This document shows positions 35,755-47,072 of a stretch of DNA of 64,000 nt, piece after piece. Source of the DNA: Nemopilema nomurai (taxonomy: Eukaryota; Cnidaria; Scyphozoa; Rhizostomeae; Rhizostomatidae). Under the pieces are notes generated by a model. It did no database searches. It had not been told where the DNA came from and saw nothing but the letters and a program-made list of their open reading frames with translations. The stretch lies in contig ML133498.1 in NCBI GenBank assembly GCA_003864495.1, positions 1,971,153-2,035,152 on the forward strand. The letters are read 5' to 3'. Positions within the stretch are counted from its first letter, which is position 1; each line of letters begins with the position of its first letter. The translations under genes and the position numbers were made by a program.

Positions 35755-38535
35755 TCCAAAATCCCAAAGACAACGGACAATGCAAAGCCTGCAAGTTTCA
35801 TCGAAGCAGAAAGCGTCTTGGCGCCTCGAGGGAATAAAACTGACTTTTTCCGCATAAACGCTGTCTACTTCGCCGGCCTATTTACGTTCCTTGCACGATG
35901 CTGTCAAGCTGCCTTCAAACGCCGTCCTATAGTTTCGCGGCCATTTTGAAAATGCTACACTGAAGGCGGTTAGATATTGTTGTTGTCTTCAATACGCGTG
36001 AAGCGTGTGCACGAGACTCAAACAAAGGACAGCGATTAGGAACAAAAAGAACACGCGGAACATAAACAAAGCGACGAGTCAACACCAGCAGCGTGCTCCT
36101 TCTGTTCATTCAATCTAGGCCGCTGCGTGGCAGCAAATGACCGTTCTATTGACAGAAACAAATCCTCTAAAATCTCTGCTTGACAGCTTAATGAGAAAAC
36201 GAAATGATGCCACAAAGACATATTTAGCGAGACACAAGGACCAAGGTTATGCTAAAGAAAACCCCCAAAACAGCTGGGATAAGAAGAAATGTGCCCATTC
36301 TTGCAATCAATTGGTTTTAAATTGTCTTTCAAAATGACAGCATAAAAGACAGTATAAAGAAAATAAATACAAAAATGTACCGAATAAATATTCGCTAGAA
36401 AAATGCTAGAAATGCAAGAAAGCTTCGGCACCGCCCCCTCAGATAAGAAGATCTTCACTGCAGTCTCCACTTACCCAATTAAATTGGGCAATCAATATGT
36501 ATCAAATTTAAGCAGCATTCCAGTTACCTGTGTGTAGTAAGTAGAGTGTACAATTTTTATTTTCCCGAATATCTTGCTCTCTTATTAAAGATTTTCAGAT
36601 CTCCTCCGTAGAAATCGAAAAAATTCCTTTCTTTGAAAAGTTGTTTATAGAAATCGTAAGAGAATAAAAATATTACTAGCTGTTATTTAAATATTCGATA
36701 TGTTGATATAACTTGGCCTGGAATGAAAATGTTTCTTTTTGTGACGGACAGGCTAAAATACTTTGGATGCATGGATTGTTTCCGGCATTCCATTCAACGA
36801 AAATTTTCTTGGAAACTTCACGAGAGAGAGGCTGTTAACTGTTGGCAAAAGTTGGCAATATTTTTTCCGCCTGTGTCCAAATTTTAATGTTCTTGGGCGA
36901 ATTGGAACTAATCAGCTGAACCAACAAAGAACGAATTGAAAACTGTTTGCTGACGAATTTAGCTAGACCTGTCCAAGATCAATTCTGGTACAACATATTT
37001 GCAAAACAACATGTCTCGTTTATCTAAAAGCACCTGCATCTTTAACAATGACAAGCCAGCTATCCTTAATGATTCCAGAATTGCTCCTTAACTGATTTTC
37101 ATCTTCTAACCAGCAATACCGGCCAAATTCTTACGTACCATGTCCAAAAATTTTTCTTAAAAAACGAGACTTTGAAACTCAAACGCGCATTTGTTTGCGA
37201 ATGATAAAGGCAGGCTTTTGTTTGTCTCCCAACAATCACACGCATTTTCGAATGTTGCTTTGAGTTGGTAAAGGCTATCAATCCATGGATTGATTTGCAT
37301 CGGCCGTGTGAATTTGGAATAGTATTGTGAACATGAGGACGATCTATTCTATTCTCGCTGAAAAGGATTAGGACTGTGCGAACGCAATCCTGGCTCGTTG
37401 GAAATTTCTTTCTTGCTTCCAAGCTCCTTAGCCAAATGGCCTAGCACATATTTCTCATTTTAAGCCTATGCAAATTGTGTAGGTATAGTTCATTTTTGAG
37501 ACAGGCTTCCAATATGAATAAAGAAAAGGGCCAGGCAAAATCAATACCAAAGGCGATCGGAGTAAGATCATGGCAAAACATTCTTGACATGGAGTGCATG
37601 GCAAAATCAAAGTGAATTTGACTAATCGGAACTTTAGGTTATTACAGAGTGCAGCGTAGTGAGGCTTAAATTTATTTATAGACGAAAGGACAATAACAAA
37701 GACTGACCATTCTTGCAAGAAAAGGCATGGAAAGCCGATATTCTACTTTGATTCATTATAAAGAATACGGTAGAGACTCTCGAGTGGTGGAGAAAGTGGG
37801 TCACCCCTATATTGCTAAGAGGTTTATTCAAACTACCTAGACTAGATTCGAATAATACTCTAAAACTTCATCTGTTTTGACAGATATCCTGGCATTACAC
37901 AACAAAGGTAAAATAGTCTTGCGAAAGACAATAATACTTCCGGGTTGCTGGAGAAAGAACAGGACACAAAAATGTTTCTTTTTCTTCATTCCCACATTTA
38001 GACATAAAGTAGATATTCCTAACTAGAATTATGATGGGTCACATGTATCTGAATTCTGGGTAATTACAGCTGGGCATTTGAAAAAGTTAATATAGTAGCT
38101 TAAATTAGAGCCCAGAATCTACTAACATCTTGAAGACACTTTTCGACAAAATATACCAGAAAATTGGCCATGTGGAGTACAATTTTAGATTTGGATGCAA
38201 ATGTGTTTTCCAAACAAATCTAGAACACTGCACAGAATATTTCATTTTGAAGATCTTTGGCAACAGTTTCCATAGCAATAGAAAATTCAAATAAGAATTT
38301 TTGTAAATTAGTTTGAGCTAGCATGACTGCAAAATCACCACAATTTCCAGTAAAAACAAACTAAAAATTGAACTCTGATGTAAAGATAGAGTGAACATCA
38401 AAACGGAGGATTATTGACTTAATTTTGAGTTCAAATGAAATACAATGATGTATGTCACATATAACTACTTCTATTCAATACATGACAACAACAAAATCAG
38501 AAACTAAGGCCATTCTAAAAAAATACTTAATGCTG
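35755..38535. other. Intergenic; nothing recognised beyond promoter-proximal motif
   Basis: At 35937-35946 the plus strand reads cggccatttt, a YY1-like ATGG core on the minus strand, about 185 bp upstream of the CDY-like start codon. The rest is AT-rich spacer with short ORFs (36137-36337, 37099-37422) that show no domain or convincing splice sites. Confidence 0.4.
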
Positions 38536-41073
38536 CTATCTACCAGGTAACAATCTTTTTAGTGAGGCACACAAGGCAGTTATTAGCATTCCAAAATTTC
38601 TTTTGTACCATTGCCTAAAAAATAAAAATAACTGAAGGTTAAATCTAGCACAAAGCTGTCTTTAGATAGTCATTATGGAAACTTTTACCTAGGCACAGAA
38701 AATCATTATTCAAAATGAATTCAACTTGGTAATTATTACCTACATCAGCAAATTCTTCTAGGTTTCAGCTCAGCCCAAAATAGTCAGCAATTGTATAAAT
38801 AAAATCAATTTATTATCACAAATGAAACTGATTATAATTGAGTTACATGCCTATTGTAATCCATATGCATTTGGTAGTGTCTGTCAAGAAAATCTTTATA
38901 AAACTTTGACATTTCATCTGATGATTCACTTTCTAAAAGGAAAAGAGACAAAAGTTAGTATACAAAACATGGTTCCACTAATAATTGTTATATCTTCTCT
39001 TAATGGGTATTTCCCTTTTGGGTATATATTTAACTCGTTTAAATGATATACATAAAATTCTAATCTGTCCAGATGTCTTTTATTCAGTCAGATGTTGTTA
39101 TGTTATTATGTCAGATGGCTTTTGCTTGACAAATCCTTGATCTTCAACTAAATTCATAGACATACTTACCTTGTTCTGTAAGCCATGTACCATTAAGCAT
39201 TTGTCCTTGCACAAATTACTAAATTTAAAACTTATTCTCCTTACAGACTAATTAGCAATCTCATTAGCATTTCCGACAAGTTTTATATTTGCTATTATTA
39301 TGGGCCAGTTTGAACAAGCAGCTTACCAGAAAATTTGTCAGATTCTGCAATCTTTTTGGAGAACTCTTTCTTTTCCTATCAATTGAAAAATAGCAATCTC
39401 ATTGTTATTCTCTTTTGTACATAAATGACCATTTGGATCAACAATAAATATACAACTTTTTAATTAGAAAAGATTCATATAAGTCCAATAAGTTTGGCAA
39501 CTAACATTTGGCCTGTTAGTGCCTTATAAAATAAATTGAACAAAGGACAAAGGACAATTGATTGAATTAAATTGCATAAGCTTGTATGCAACTTGTGAAT
39601 ATAAAATTCCTTAGATACAAAATAGAAACAAGTTTGTTTGGAGGAGGGAGGGGGGAGGAGAGAAAAAGGGATGATGAAAACTTTTCAGATATACATCTTA
39701 ATGTCAGCATGTTTCTGCAAGTTGGTGTAAAGTTGGTGTATGAACACAAACATAAAAAAAGAGGAGACAATTTGCATACAGTCACTTAATTGATTTAAAG
39801 CATTCTCAGTGCAAATTTAAATTAAGATGTCATTAGGGGTGAAAAAATGACCACCTGAAAGAATTTCTTGTTATGGCTTCTCCAGAACTCATCATTCCAT
39901 TCAAATGTTTTATCTCTTTCTTGTATAAGCTTCTTGTCATAAGAATTTAGCTTTTTGGGTACAGCAAATGTGATTCTTCGTAGATTGGAATCAGGATTAG
40001 GTGGATCAACATGGTGATGGGTATAAATTCTTTCATCAATGTCCTGTGCACAAATTAAATTCAAATGCTGTGAACCGATACAAAAATGTATAAATTATGT
40101 AATATTAAAACACATGCTTTTTTTATCAACAAGAAGCTGCTTTATAAAAAACTTACTGGTAAAAGCCCGCAAAATTTAAGAACTTCCACTAGTAAATGAA
40201 AAATCATTAAGAAACATTTCAATTTCTTATTCTTGTTTGGAATATGGAAGATAAACAATTGCATGACTTAACAGAATGTCAGTACCATGCATGATTAGAC
40301 ACTGGCATAACATCTTTTATTATTTGGTTGCCTTTGCCATTTCAGAGCCTGTGAATCCAATTAATGAACTTTGATTGGTAAAATGTGTCCAAAAATGCTC
40401 TTAAATTGAAAAACTTTCACTGGTGTGGTTACTGGTTTCATTCTCACTACTTTTGTTTTACCATTATGATATGGCAAAACAATGCGTTATCCATTACTAA
40501 GACTCTTTATCATCAGAAGAGATTCTCACAATGTTACAAAGATTCGCTCAGGAAACTTCATAGCAGTTTAATCAAATCATCCACTTTTTGAAATTCATTT
40601 TCAGGACCATCAAACTTACTAACACAGATAATTTAAAATAATCCTTATAGACATATAAACAAGAGACCAATTCAACAGAATCATCAACCACCCTCTCCAT
40701 TTGGGGTGGATTTTCGATGGATTACAAGTTCTTAAGTAAACGTGTTATTCAAAGTAGATAGGAATAAATAAGTAAAGATTCATACGGTCTCTTCTTTCGT
40801 CGATTTATCTTTTTGTTCGTTGCACTGTGAGCCTTTCGATCTCTTGAAGATTAAAACTCTTCCAGAAACACACCAACAACATTTGGGGCTCACAAGTTGA
40901 CCAATCTCCTTGTCCTTTCTTATATTAACACTCCGACAATATGTGTGTCTGGCCCTTGCTAGCAAACATGCACTTGCTTGGGAGACTGACGAGGGTTCTC
41001 TTCTTGGTAGATAAAAATTCTGTTCACATCGTGTAAGGACACGATTTACAAATCTTGCTGCAAACAAGTTCAT
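38536..41073 (-). CDS. COA8: Cytochrome c oxidase assembly factor 8 (APOPT1)
   Basis: Five coding exons: 40786-41073, 39855-40043, 39327-39375, 38851-38932 and 38536-38614, giving 228 residues (human about 206). Residues 1-96 are Arg/Cys-rich and lack acidic residues at the start (MNLFAARFVNRVLTRCEQNF), a typical mitochondrial presequence. The conserved part contains DPPNPDSNLRRITF, FEWNDEFWRSHNKKF, SSDEMSKFYKDFLDRHYQMH and QWYKRNFGML, which follow the order and spacing of COA8. The protein acts in the mitochondrial matrix/inner membrane to promote or protect complex IV assembly under oxidative stress. The junction after exon 4 requires a GC donor (AG then GCATGT) to keep the conserved YNR-QWYKRNF sequence; the nearby GT puts the last exon out of frame. 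Divergently paired with the gene at 41180. Confidence 0.88.
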
Positions 41074-41179
41074 GCTCTTTTCTATCCTCGCCGGTACTTG
41101 CCCGTTCTTGAGTCAACCTCTCTTCGAAGAGTCTCCTCGAGGCTCGTTGCGGGGACAACGATGACAATAATCGAGAATT
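41074..41179. promoter_or_regulatory. Short bidirectional promoter between COA8 and the RIIa-domain gene
   Basis: Only 106 bp separate the two opposing start codons, so both transcripts must start within this gap or overlap each other. It is slightly GC-richer than its surroundings, with CpGs (cctcgccgg, cgaggctcgttgcgggg) and no TATA box, as expected of a shared housekeeping promoter. Confidence 0.6.
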
Positions 41180-42207
41180 ATGGCGGACGTGAAAAGCACA
41201 TCAGTGATTGACGACGAGATCCGACCAAACAGAGCTTCAGAATTAGAGGAAAAAGTTGATGCCAATGGCCATAATGCAAAACTCAGTGATCCGTACATCG
41301 ATGCCATTGATTATTTGGAACAAAATAGTATCCTGGATTTATTTCAGGTAACAATCCATCATCTCCAGCTCCACCCCCACTGTGTGTGACGATTGCATCC
41401 CATGTTGATCCTCTACACTGAAAATATTTTTTGGCTACTTTAATCGGACAATAAAAAGCTTTTCTGTCAATGATACACCAGTTAATCTTAGCAGTTTATT
41501 GGTCCTGGGGGCTTTCTTTCCCTGATACACCGATAGAAAAATTTTCCTTATACGCTGGCGTTTTTGTTGTTGCCAGCCTACACACCGGACATGGACATAT
41601 TGTAGTCAGGTCAAGCCTATCTGGAAAGAATGCGTCCCAGGATAAGTATTATCCCTTGAAAAATGAAGTCAGATTGATAAAGTAGATCCGCGAATGGCTG
41701 CTTTCTTAACATAACAAATTTGCAAGTTTTGCATTTGAGATAGTAGTCTGCAGCACAAGATTGTTGCCAAAATAAAGTAAGTTCAACAGATTCGTGGTAT
41801 GAAAGGTTGTCATTTCTAAAACCAACCAAGAGACTATGCACAAAAAAACTTAATTTTCTTAATATATTGTTTAATTATTGATGAGTAACAAATGCTTAGC
41901 AAAATTCTGGTTGCTTAAGACTTCTGCAAGTTTTTGAAAAGGGGAACTGTTGAATTAACTTTATTATAATTATCGACAGTTTTTGTTTATTGACCTCTGT
42001 ATATTGACAAAAGTTGCTGTAGAGTTAAAATACTTATCTATTGATTATGCTATACCTTGATGTTCCCATCAAAAACTTTCTCTTATGTTTCACTATGTAA
42101 TAGACAAATTGATTTTTATTCAGAAATTGACCTCAAAAGTCATATACAGCAGACCTGATAAACCACTGGAGTTCATTATAAAAGAGCTGGAAAGTCAGAG
42201 ACAGTGA
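41180..42207 (+). CDS. Small RIIa/dpy-30-like dimerisation-docking protein, two exons
   Basis: Exons 41180-41347 and 42124-42207 join in phase 0 (GTAACA donor, ttttattcag acceptor) to encode 83 residues. After a 40-residue polar N-terminus comes AIDYLEQNSILDLFQ, then KLTSKVIYSRPDKP and EFIIKELESQ: the Y-L-x-x-H/N-x-I...LFQ-x-L...RP-x-xP-x-x-F...L pattern of the RIIalpha/dpy-30 helical dimerisation module. Such modules dock on amphipathic helices of AKAP-like partners and are common in ciliary and sperm proteins (EFCAB10, TEX55 and similar). Which of these is the ortholog cannot be told. The gene shares its promoter with COA8. Confidence 0.75.
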
Positions 42208-44583
42208 GGAGATAAAGGTTAATCAAATGAGCTTCAACTTGAAGCTGGAAAACAGAATGGCATGAGAAGAAGCTTTCACCTGTCATATGTTTCAATAGTT
42301 GAAAACACAGCCATGGCTGTGTAAACTGCAATCAACAAATCAGCAAAGCTAGATCAACAGTGATTGCCCAAATTGTCTCAGAAGAAAGTTTTTGCCATGG
42401 GACTATAACTTTAGCATTTCAGTTAAGATCAACAGTGACCAGATGCCATTGTCATTCCTGTTCAAAATGCATATAATGCCTGCTGATATTCCTTAGAAGA
42501 ATACAGGAGGTTTAGACTTCTACACCTAGAAACAAACCAAGTCAATTGTTTCGAAATATTGTTAATGGTATGCTTTGCAGAAATAGATCCATTTACCAAG
42601 TCTGTATAAGTGAAAAAGTTCAATTTTTACTTGATGGAGGTTTCAACCTCTGTAAATGTAGAGATACTGTTACTGATTCAAGAGCTTTGACAAGCATTCT
42701 TTCTGGAATAGACCAAGTGTTTTGCTTATGGCTGAACATTGTTTAAAATTCAACTTCAAGGTATATGTACAGAGATGGTATTTGAAAAGCTGCAAACTTT
42801 CCTATAACAGATTCAAAAACTCACTTGTTATTCAACTAGTTTGTGCATATAGAATCTGCTGGTTGCTCCCATATCATCAATTTTTAATGGCTGCTTTGTT
42901 GCTGGTGAGACCACTGGTAAAATTTAGGAATGTTTTTGGAAATAACTTTTAAATCAGTCAAGTCCATTTTTTTATAAATTTGTAACATCGCTTCGAGCAA
43001 CATTAGGTTGCAATAGTTTTTAATTTCAAAAGTGAAGTGAATATTTTCCGAAAATGAAACTTTCTAACATTTCTCAATCAAGTGTAAAGTATCTTTATGT
43101 TAAGTCTAGTTTCCTTATAACTTTGGTGGGTCGCTGGCAGTCAGAGTGAAGAGTTACCATTAAAAAGTTTAGTTCCGCATTCACTCCTCAGCGTGTTTGC
43201 CGATCAATCACGCAAGCAATACCACCGTCAACGCGATTGCGCAGAATTTTCCTACGAATTTAACTACTTCGTTTTGATATAGAGCAAGAATATCAAATAG
43301 AGATTGATCGACAGTTTTCAATTACACATTCTTTGTGTTACCTAATTTTTGGCCGCGAATACCTAATTGTTAGCCAAGAATACCTTATTTTGAGAATATC
43401 TAATTTCAATATTCTAAAAAAGTTTCGATTTTGAGCCTAAGATTATTTTTTAAATTATTCTTGCCCAAGGCAAGGATGTGAATTCGCCTAAAGAGCAAAG
43501 ACAATTGTTTAATCTTTTTTTGATGTGTTGCTTCATCGTAAATTTTAAAAAGAACAAACACAACAACAAATTTGGTATTAAAATGCAAAATCTAATGATA
43601 CAAATACGATCCTAATACGATCATAATGACAATTGATTGGCTTTGGGAGAAAGCTCAGATAAATGAGAAGTTTTATTCTTGATGTAGGTTGTGCCTGTCA
43701 TTATTCCTAAATTATAGCAATTTTGGGTCACAACATTGTTATAGACTTTGATCTTATAAAAACAATGTTTAAGAGATGGCATAACATATAAAAGGAACAC
43801 AGAAAAACGGTAGAGAGCAATTGGAAGCGGTAAAACAATCAAAACTTTAAGAAAAGTCATATCGGTCGCTATGGAGAATCATAGGAAATGTTTCCAATCG
43901 TTTGCTTATAAAAAAGACCCACTGTTGTTGTTGAATTTAGCGCCGAAACTAAGTAAGAAGAATCGATTCTTATTCAGCAAATACTATTATTACTGATATA
44001 TTACATCACTGCTCTAGGCTTCATCTAGTAACAGTGTTAGTTAGAAATAGCTTCATTAAATAAAGAAGTGTAGCTCAAGGTTTAAGCTAATAACAATGTT
44101 AATACAGTTCTGTGTCGTTATGACTTTACTGCAGAATTAAGCCTTTATTTTGCTGATCTTTAGCCACCCAAGAACAGATTGCAAGCCCCTTCATATCGAA
44201 TCAATGAGCTGCGAGGTTTACGAAAAGTAAAATATGCTTTCTTTCTTCTTTAGACCCAAACTATGTCAAATGAAATCCTTGCTGTGTGGGGTATTTATTA
44301 TTTAGATTCTGTTAGAACGGAAAGAAGCCTACTTCTGCCAATGGATTGAGTGCCAAAGAATTTTAATTGGTGGCTTAAAATTTGTGACCACTTTTAACAA
44401 TTATCTCGCTGATCACTGAGTGCCCCCTGAAAATATGGGAAATATTGTTTGGAAGCAGTCATTCCGTGCTTGAGCGAGCGTGCATGCTTCAACCTGCTGG
44501 AAGGCGCAATGAGCAGATGATTCACGGCAAATAGACATCGGAGGTGCACCACCCGCAAACACTGACGACGGAACCCGAGCAAA
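42208..44583. other. Intergenic; nothing recognised
   Basis: AT-rich spacer holding the 3' flank of the RIIa-domain gene and the upstream region of the Na+/H+ exchanger. A short patch near 43335-43400 repeats cctaattt/taccta-like motifs irregularly. No RNA gene or domain-bearing ORF seen. Confidence 0.4.
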
Positions 44584-46305
44584 ATGGCGGCGAAAATTCG
44601 CATCTCGGTTTTTCTAACCCTTTTTGGCCTAGCAATGGCGTTTGACTTGATGGACGATGTAAATCTGGAAGGTCAGAAGGAAGATGAAATATCTAGCAGC
44701 CATCGAACTGACAGTTTAAGTATGCTAATTCTTATATCGTTATTGATAGCGACAGTTTTGATGATATGGTTGTTCAAAATTCGGCGATTCAGCTGCTTTC
44801 ACGAAACCGGAGTGGCAATGATCTTCGGAATCATAGTCGGTGCTATAATTCGGTACTCCGAAGACAAAGAAGGGGTGGACAAGGCTGTTTCTGTGCACAA
44901 CTGCGATAATCTTACTTCGGCGCCGCGAAATATCTGGATGAAGATCAACGGAACCCAGTATTCGTACATTCTTTCGGGAATCGTTCAGCATGCGAGAAAA
45001 GGAGCCGAGGGAAACGAGCTTGAGGACAAATCCTCCTTCAACCCCGAGATATTCTTCTACGTCCTCCTGCCGCCGATTATATTTTTCGAGGGCTACCAGC
45101 TCCAGCGCCGCTACTTCTTCAGGAACCTCGGCGCAATATGCACGTACGCGTTTTTCGGCACAACGATCTCCTGCCTTGTCGTCGGGGGAATGATCTTCGG
45201 ATTCAACCGGCTCACCGGCGTCGTCGAAACGTTCGACTTTCCCGAATGCTTGCTGTTCGGCGCGATGATTTCGGCGACAGATCCCGTCACGGTGTTGGCG
45301 ATCTTCCACGACTTGCATGTCGACGTGGACTTGTACGCTTTGGTGTTTGGCGAGAGCGTACTTAACGATGCTGTTGCCATCGTTCTTTACCGCGCAATCG
45401 AAACGTATTTGGCCTACAACCCGTCAGAAGTGCGCAAATTCGATGTTTTCTCGTTTTTCACGGCGCTAGGCGAGTTCGTTGCAATTTTCGCCGGATCTTT
45501 GCTCATAGGCTGCGCGTTCGCCTGCATCACTGCACTTCTGACCAAGCTCACCAAGATCGGCATGTTCCCGATTTTAGAGACGGCCCTCTTCTTTCTGATG
45601 TCATACATGACGTTTTTGGCAGCCGAGGTTGCCAGTTGGTCTGGCATCGTAGCCGTGCTGTTCTGTGGAATAACCCAACGGCACTACACCCACAAAAACC
45701 TGTCACCGGAGTCATCAATACGGACAATGCAAACATTCGAGCTTCTGAACTTCTTGGCAGAAAATTTCATATTTTCGTATATAGGACTTTCTGTTTTCCT
45801 ATTCAACTACCATCAGTGGAACTTTGGGTTCATCGGTACGGCCTTCATAGCCATTCACATTGGCCGTTTTCTAAATATTTACCCGTTATCATTATTGTTG
45901 AACTGCGGCAGAACTCGTAAAATTGCGTGCAGTCATCAACATACAATGGTGTTCGCCGGCCTGCGTGGCGCCATCGCATTTTCGCTAGCCATTCGTAACA
46001 CCGTATCGATGCCACGACAGATGATGCTCACTGCGACGTTATCGATTGTCGTAATATCGGTAATTTTCTTCGGCGGACTGGCCCTCCCCGTAACGAAATG
46101 CCTCGGAATCGAGACTGGAATTGACGAAACTGAAGAAGAATTCAAAGCAAAGAGACTTAGCTTGATCGATATCAACGACCCAACCAATACGGATGAAGAC
46201 AGGGCGGAGAAAAAGAAGTTCGAAAAGTCCTGGCTGGTTAGGACGTTCTCGTCCTTCGACACGAAGTATTTGAAGCCAATTTTCACTGACATTCACAATG
46301 AGTAA
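44584..46305 (+). CDS. Endosomal-type Na+/H+ exchanger (SLC9A6/A7/A9-like), intronless
   Basis: A single 573-residue ORF. Residues 1-20 form a signal-like hydrophobic segment; a further TM lies at ~45-65, and some ten more follow to ~500. Family signatures are LLPPIIFFEGY (161-171), GAMISATDPVTVLAIF (226-241, the ion-translocation core), FGESVLNDAVAIVL (255-268, with the essential Glu and Asn-Asp pair), and MVFAGLRGAIAFSLAIRN (455-472). A sequon NGT is at 122. The cytoplasmic tail is short (~70 residues, acidic then basic), shorter than in plasma-membrane NHE1-5 and closer to organellar NHEs. It should exchange Na+ or K+ for H+ in endosomal or plasma membranes to set lumenal or cytosolic pH. 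The ATG at 44584 has a good context (aaaatggcgg). The coding sequence is more GC-rich than its surroundings. The subclass is an inference. Confidence 0.88.
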   Translation: MAAKIRISVFLTLFGLAMAFDLMDDVNLEGQKEDEISSSHRTDSLSMLILISLLIATVLMIWLFKIRRFSCFHETGVAMIFGIIVGAIIRYSEDKEGVDKAVSVHNCDNLTSAPRNIWMKINGTQYSYILSGIVQHARKGAEGNELEDKSSFNPEIFFYVLLPPIIFFEGYQLQRRYFFRNLGAICTYAFFGTTISCLVVGGMIFGFNRLTGVVETFDFPECLLFGAMISATDPVTVLAIFHDLHVDVDLYALVFGESVLNDAVAIVLYRAIETYLAYNPSEVRKFDVFSFFTALGEFVAIFAGSLLIGCAFACITALLTKLTKIGMFPILETALFFLMSYMTFLAAEVASWSGIVAVLFCGITQRHYTHKNLSPESSIRTMQTFELLNFLAENFIFSYIGLSVFLFNYHQWNFGFIGTAFIAIHIGRFLNIYPLSLLLNCGRTRKIACSHQHTMVFAGLRGAIAFSLAIRNTVSMPRQMMLTATLSIVVISVIFFGGLALPVTKCLGIETGIDETEEEFKAKRLSLIDINDPTNTDEDRAEKKKFEKSWLVRTFSSFDTKYLKPIFTDIHNE

Positions 46306-46814
46306 ACAGCGTTAGCCTATTCACCGACAAAGCTCAACACCTCAACAGCAACATGCACGAATGCGCCGTGGTGAAGTGGACATGAAATCAAACTGACGGT
46401 TCATTCCAGGCCTTAAGACATCTGTGTGAATCCGGCATTTATTCATAATTTCAACGGTGCATCCCTTCGACTTTTTAGACCAAGATTCATGCATAAGAAC
46501 CAACCAGCACCCCAATGCCCCAGAAAACCATGCGAGGTACAATGTACAATGAGGTTGTCCAGTCCATGCGGAATTGAATATTTCCGAAATGAGGATTCCG
46601 TGTACTTCTGACCCATATCGGTTGTTCTGTTAATCACTCCTGCTTTAGATTCTAGGTAAAGAGCGTGGCTCCCAGAGCAGCAAAGCAAATTGTTAATAAT
46701 TACTGCCCATATCTCAATCGCAGAGATGTGTTTGCTTTTTGGAAAACTTGAATTTGAAATTGTAATTTTTTTTCAAAACCTGTTCTAAGCTATAGCAGAG
46801 TGCCTGAAAAACCT
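46306..46814. other. 3' flank of the Na+/H+ exchanger
   Basis: Presumed 3' UTR and spacer between the exchanger stop codon and the 19-bp minisatellite. The overlapping ORFs here (for example 46443-46688, minus) have no recognisable motif. Confidence 0.4.
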
Positions 46815-47072
46815 CTCCATATCGTGTCTTCTTCTCCATATCGTGTCTTCTTCTCCATATCGTGTCTTCTTCTCCATATCGTGTCTTCTTCTCCATATCG
46901 TGTCTTCTTCTCCATATCGTGCCTTCTTCTCCATATCGTGTCTTCTTCTCCACATCGTGTGTTATTCTCCATATCGTGTCTTCTTCTCCAAATTGTGTCT
47001 TCTTCTCCATATCGTGTCTACTTCTCTATATCGTGTCTTCTTCTCCATATCGTGTCTTCTTCTCCATATCGT
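46815..47072. repeat. 19-bp minisatellite, about 13.6 copies
   Basis: The unit ctccatatcgtgtcttctt repeats from 46815 to about 47072 with single-base variants (for example tccacatcgtg, tccaaattgtg, ctctatatcg). The unit is not a multiple of three and holds no stop in any frame on the plus strand, so all three plus frames and some minus frames stay open; the apparent Ser/Leu-rich ORFs are artefacts of the repeat. Confidence 0.97.

Noticed and set aside
44740..46296. Long ORFs antisense to the Na+/H+ exchanger
   Set aside because: Shadows of a GC-rich coding region; none has a motif.
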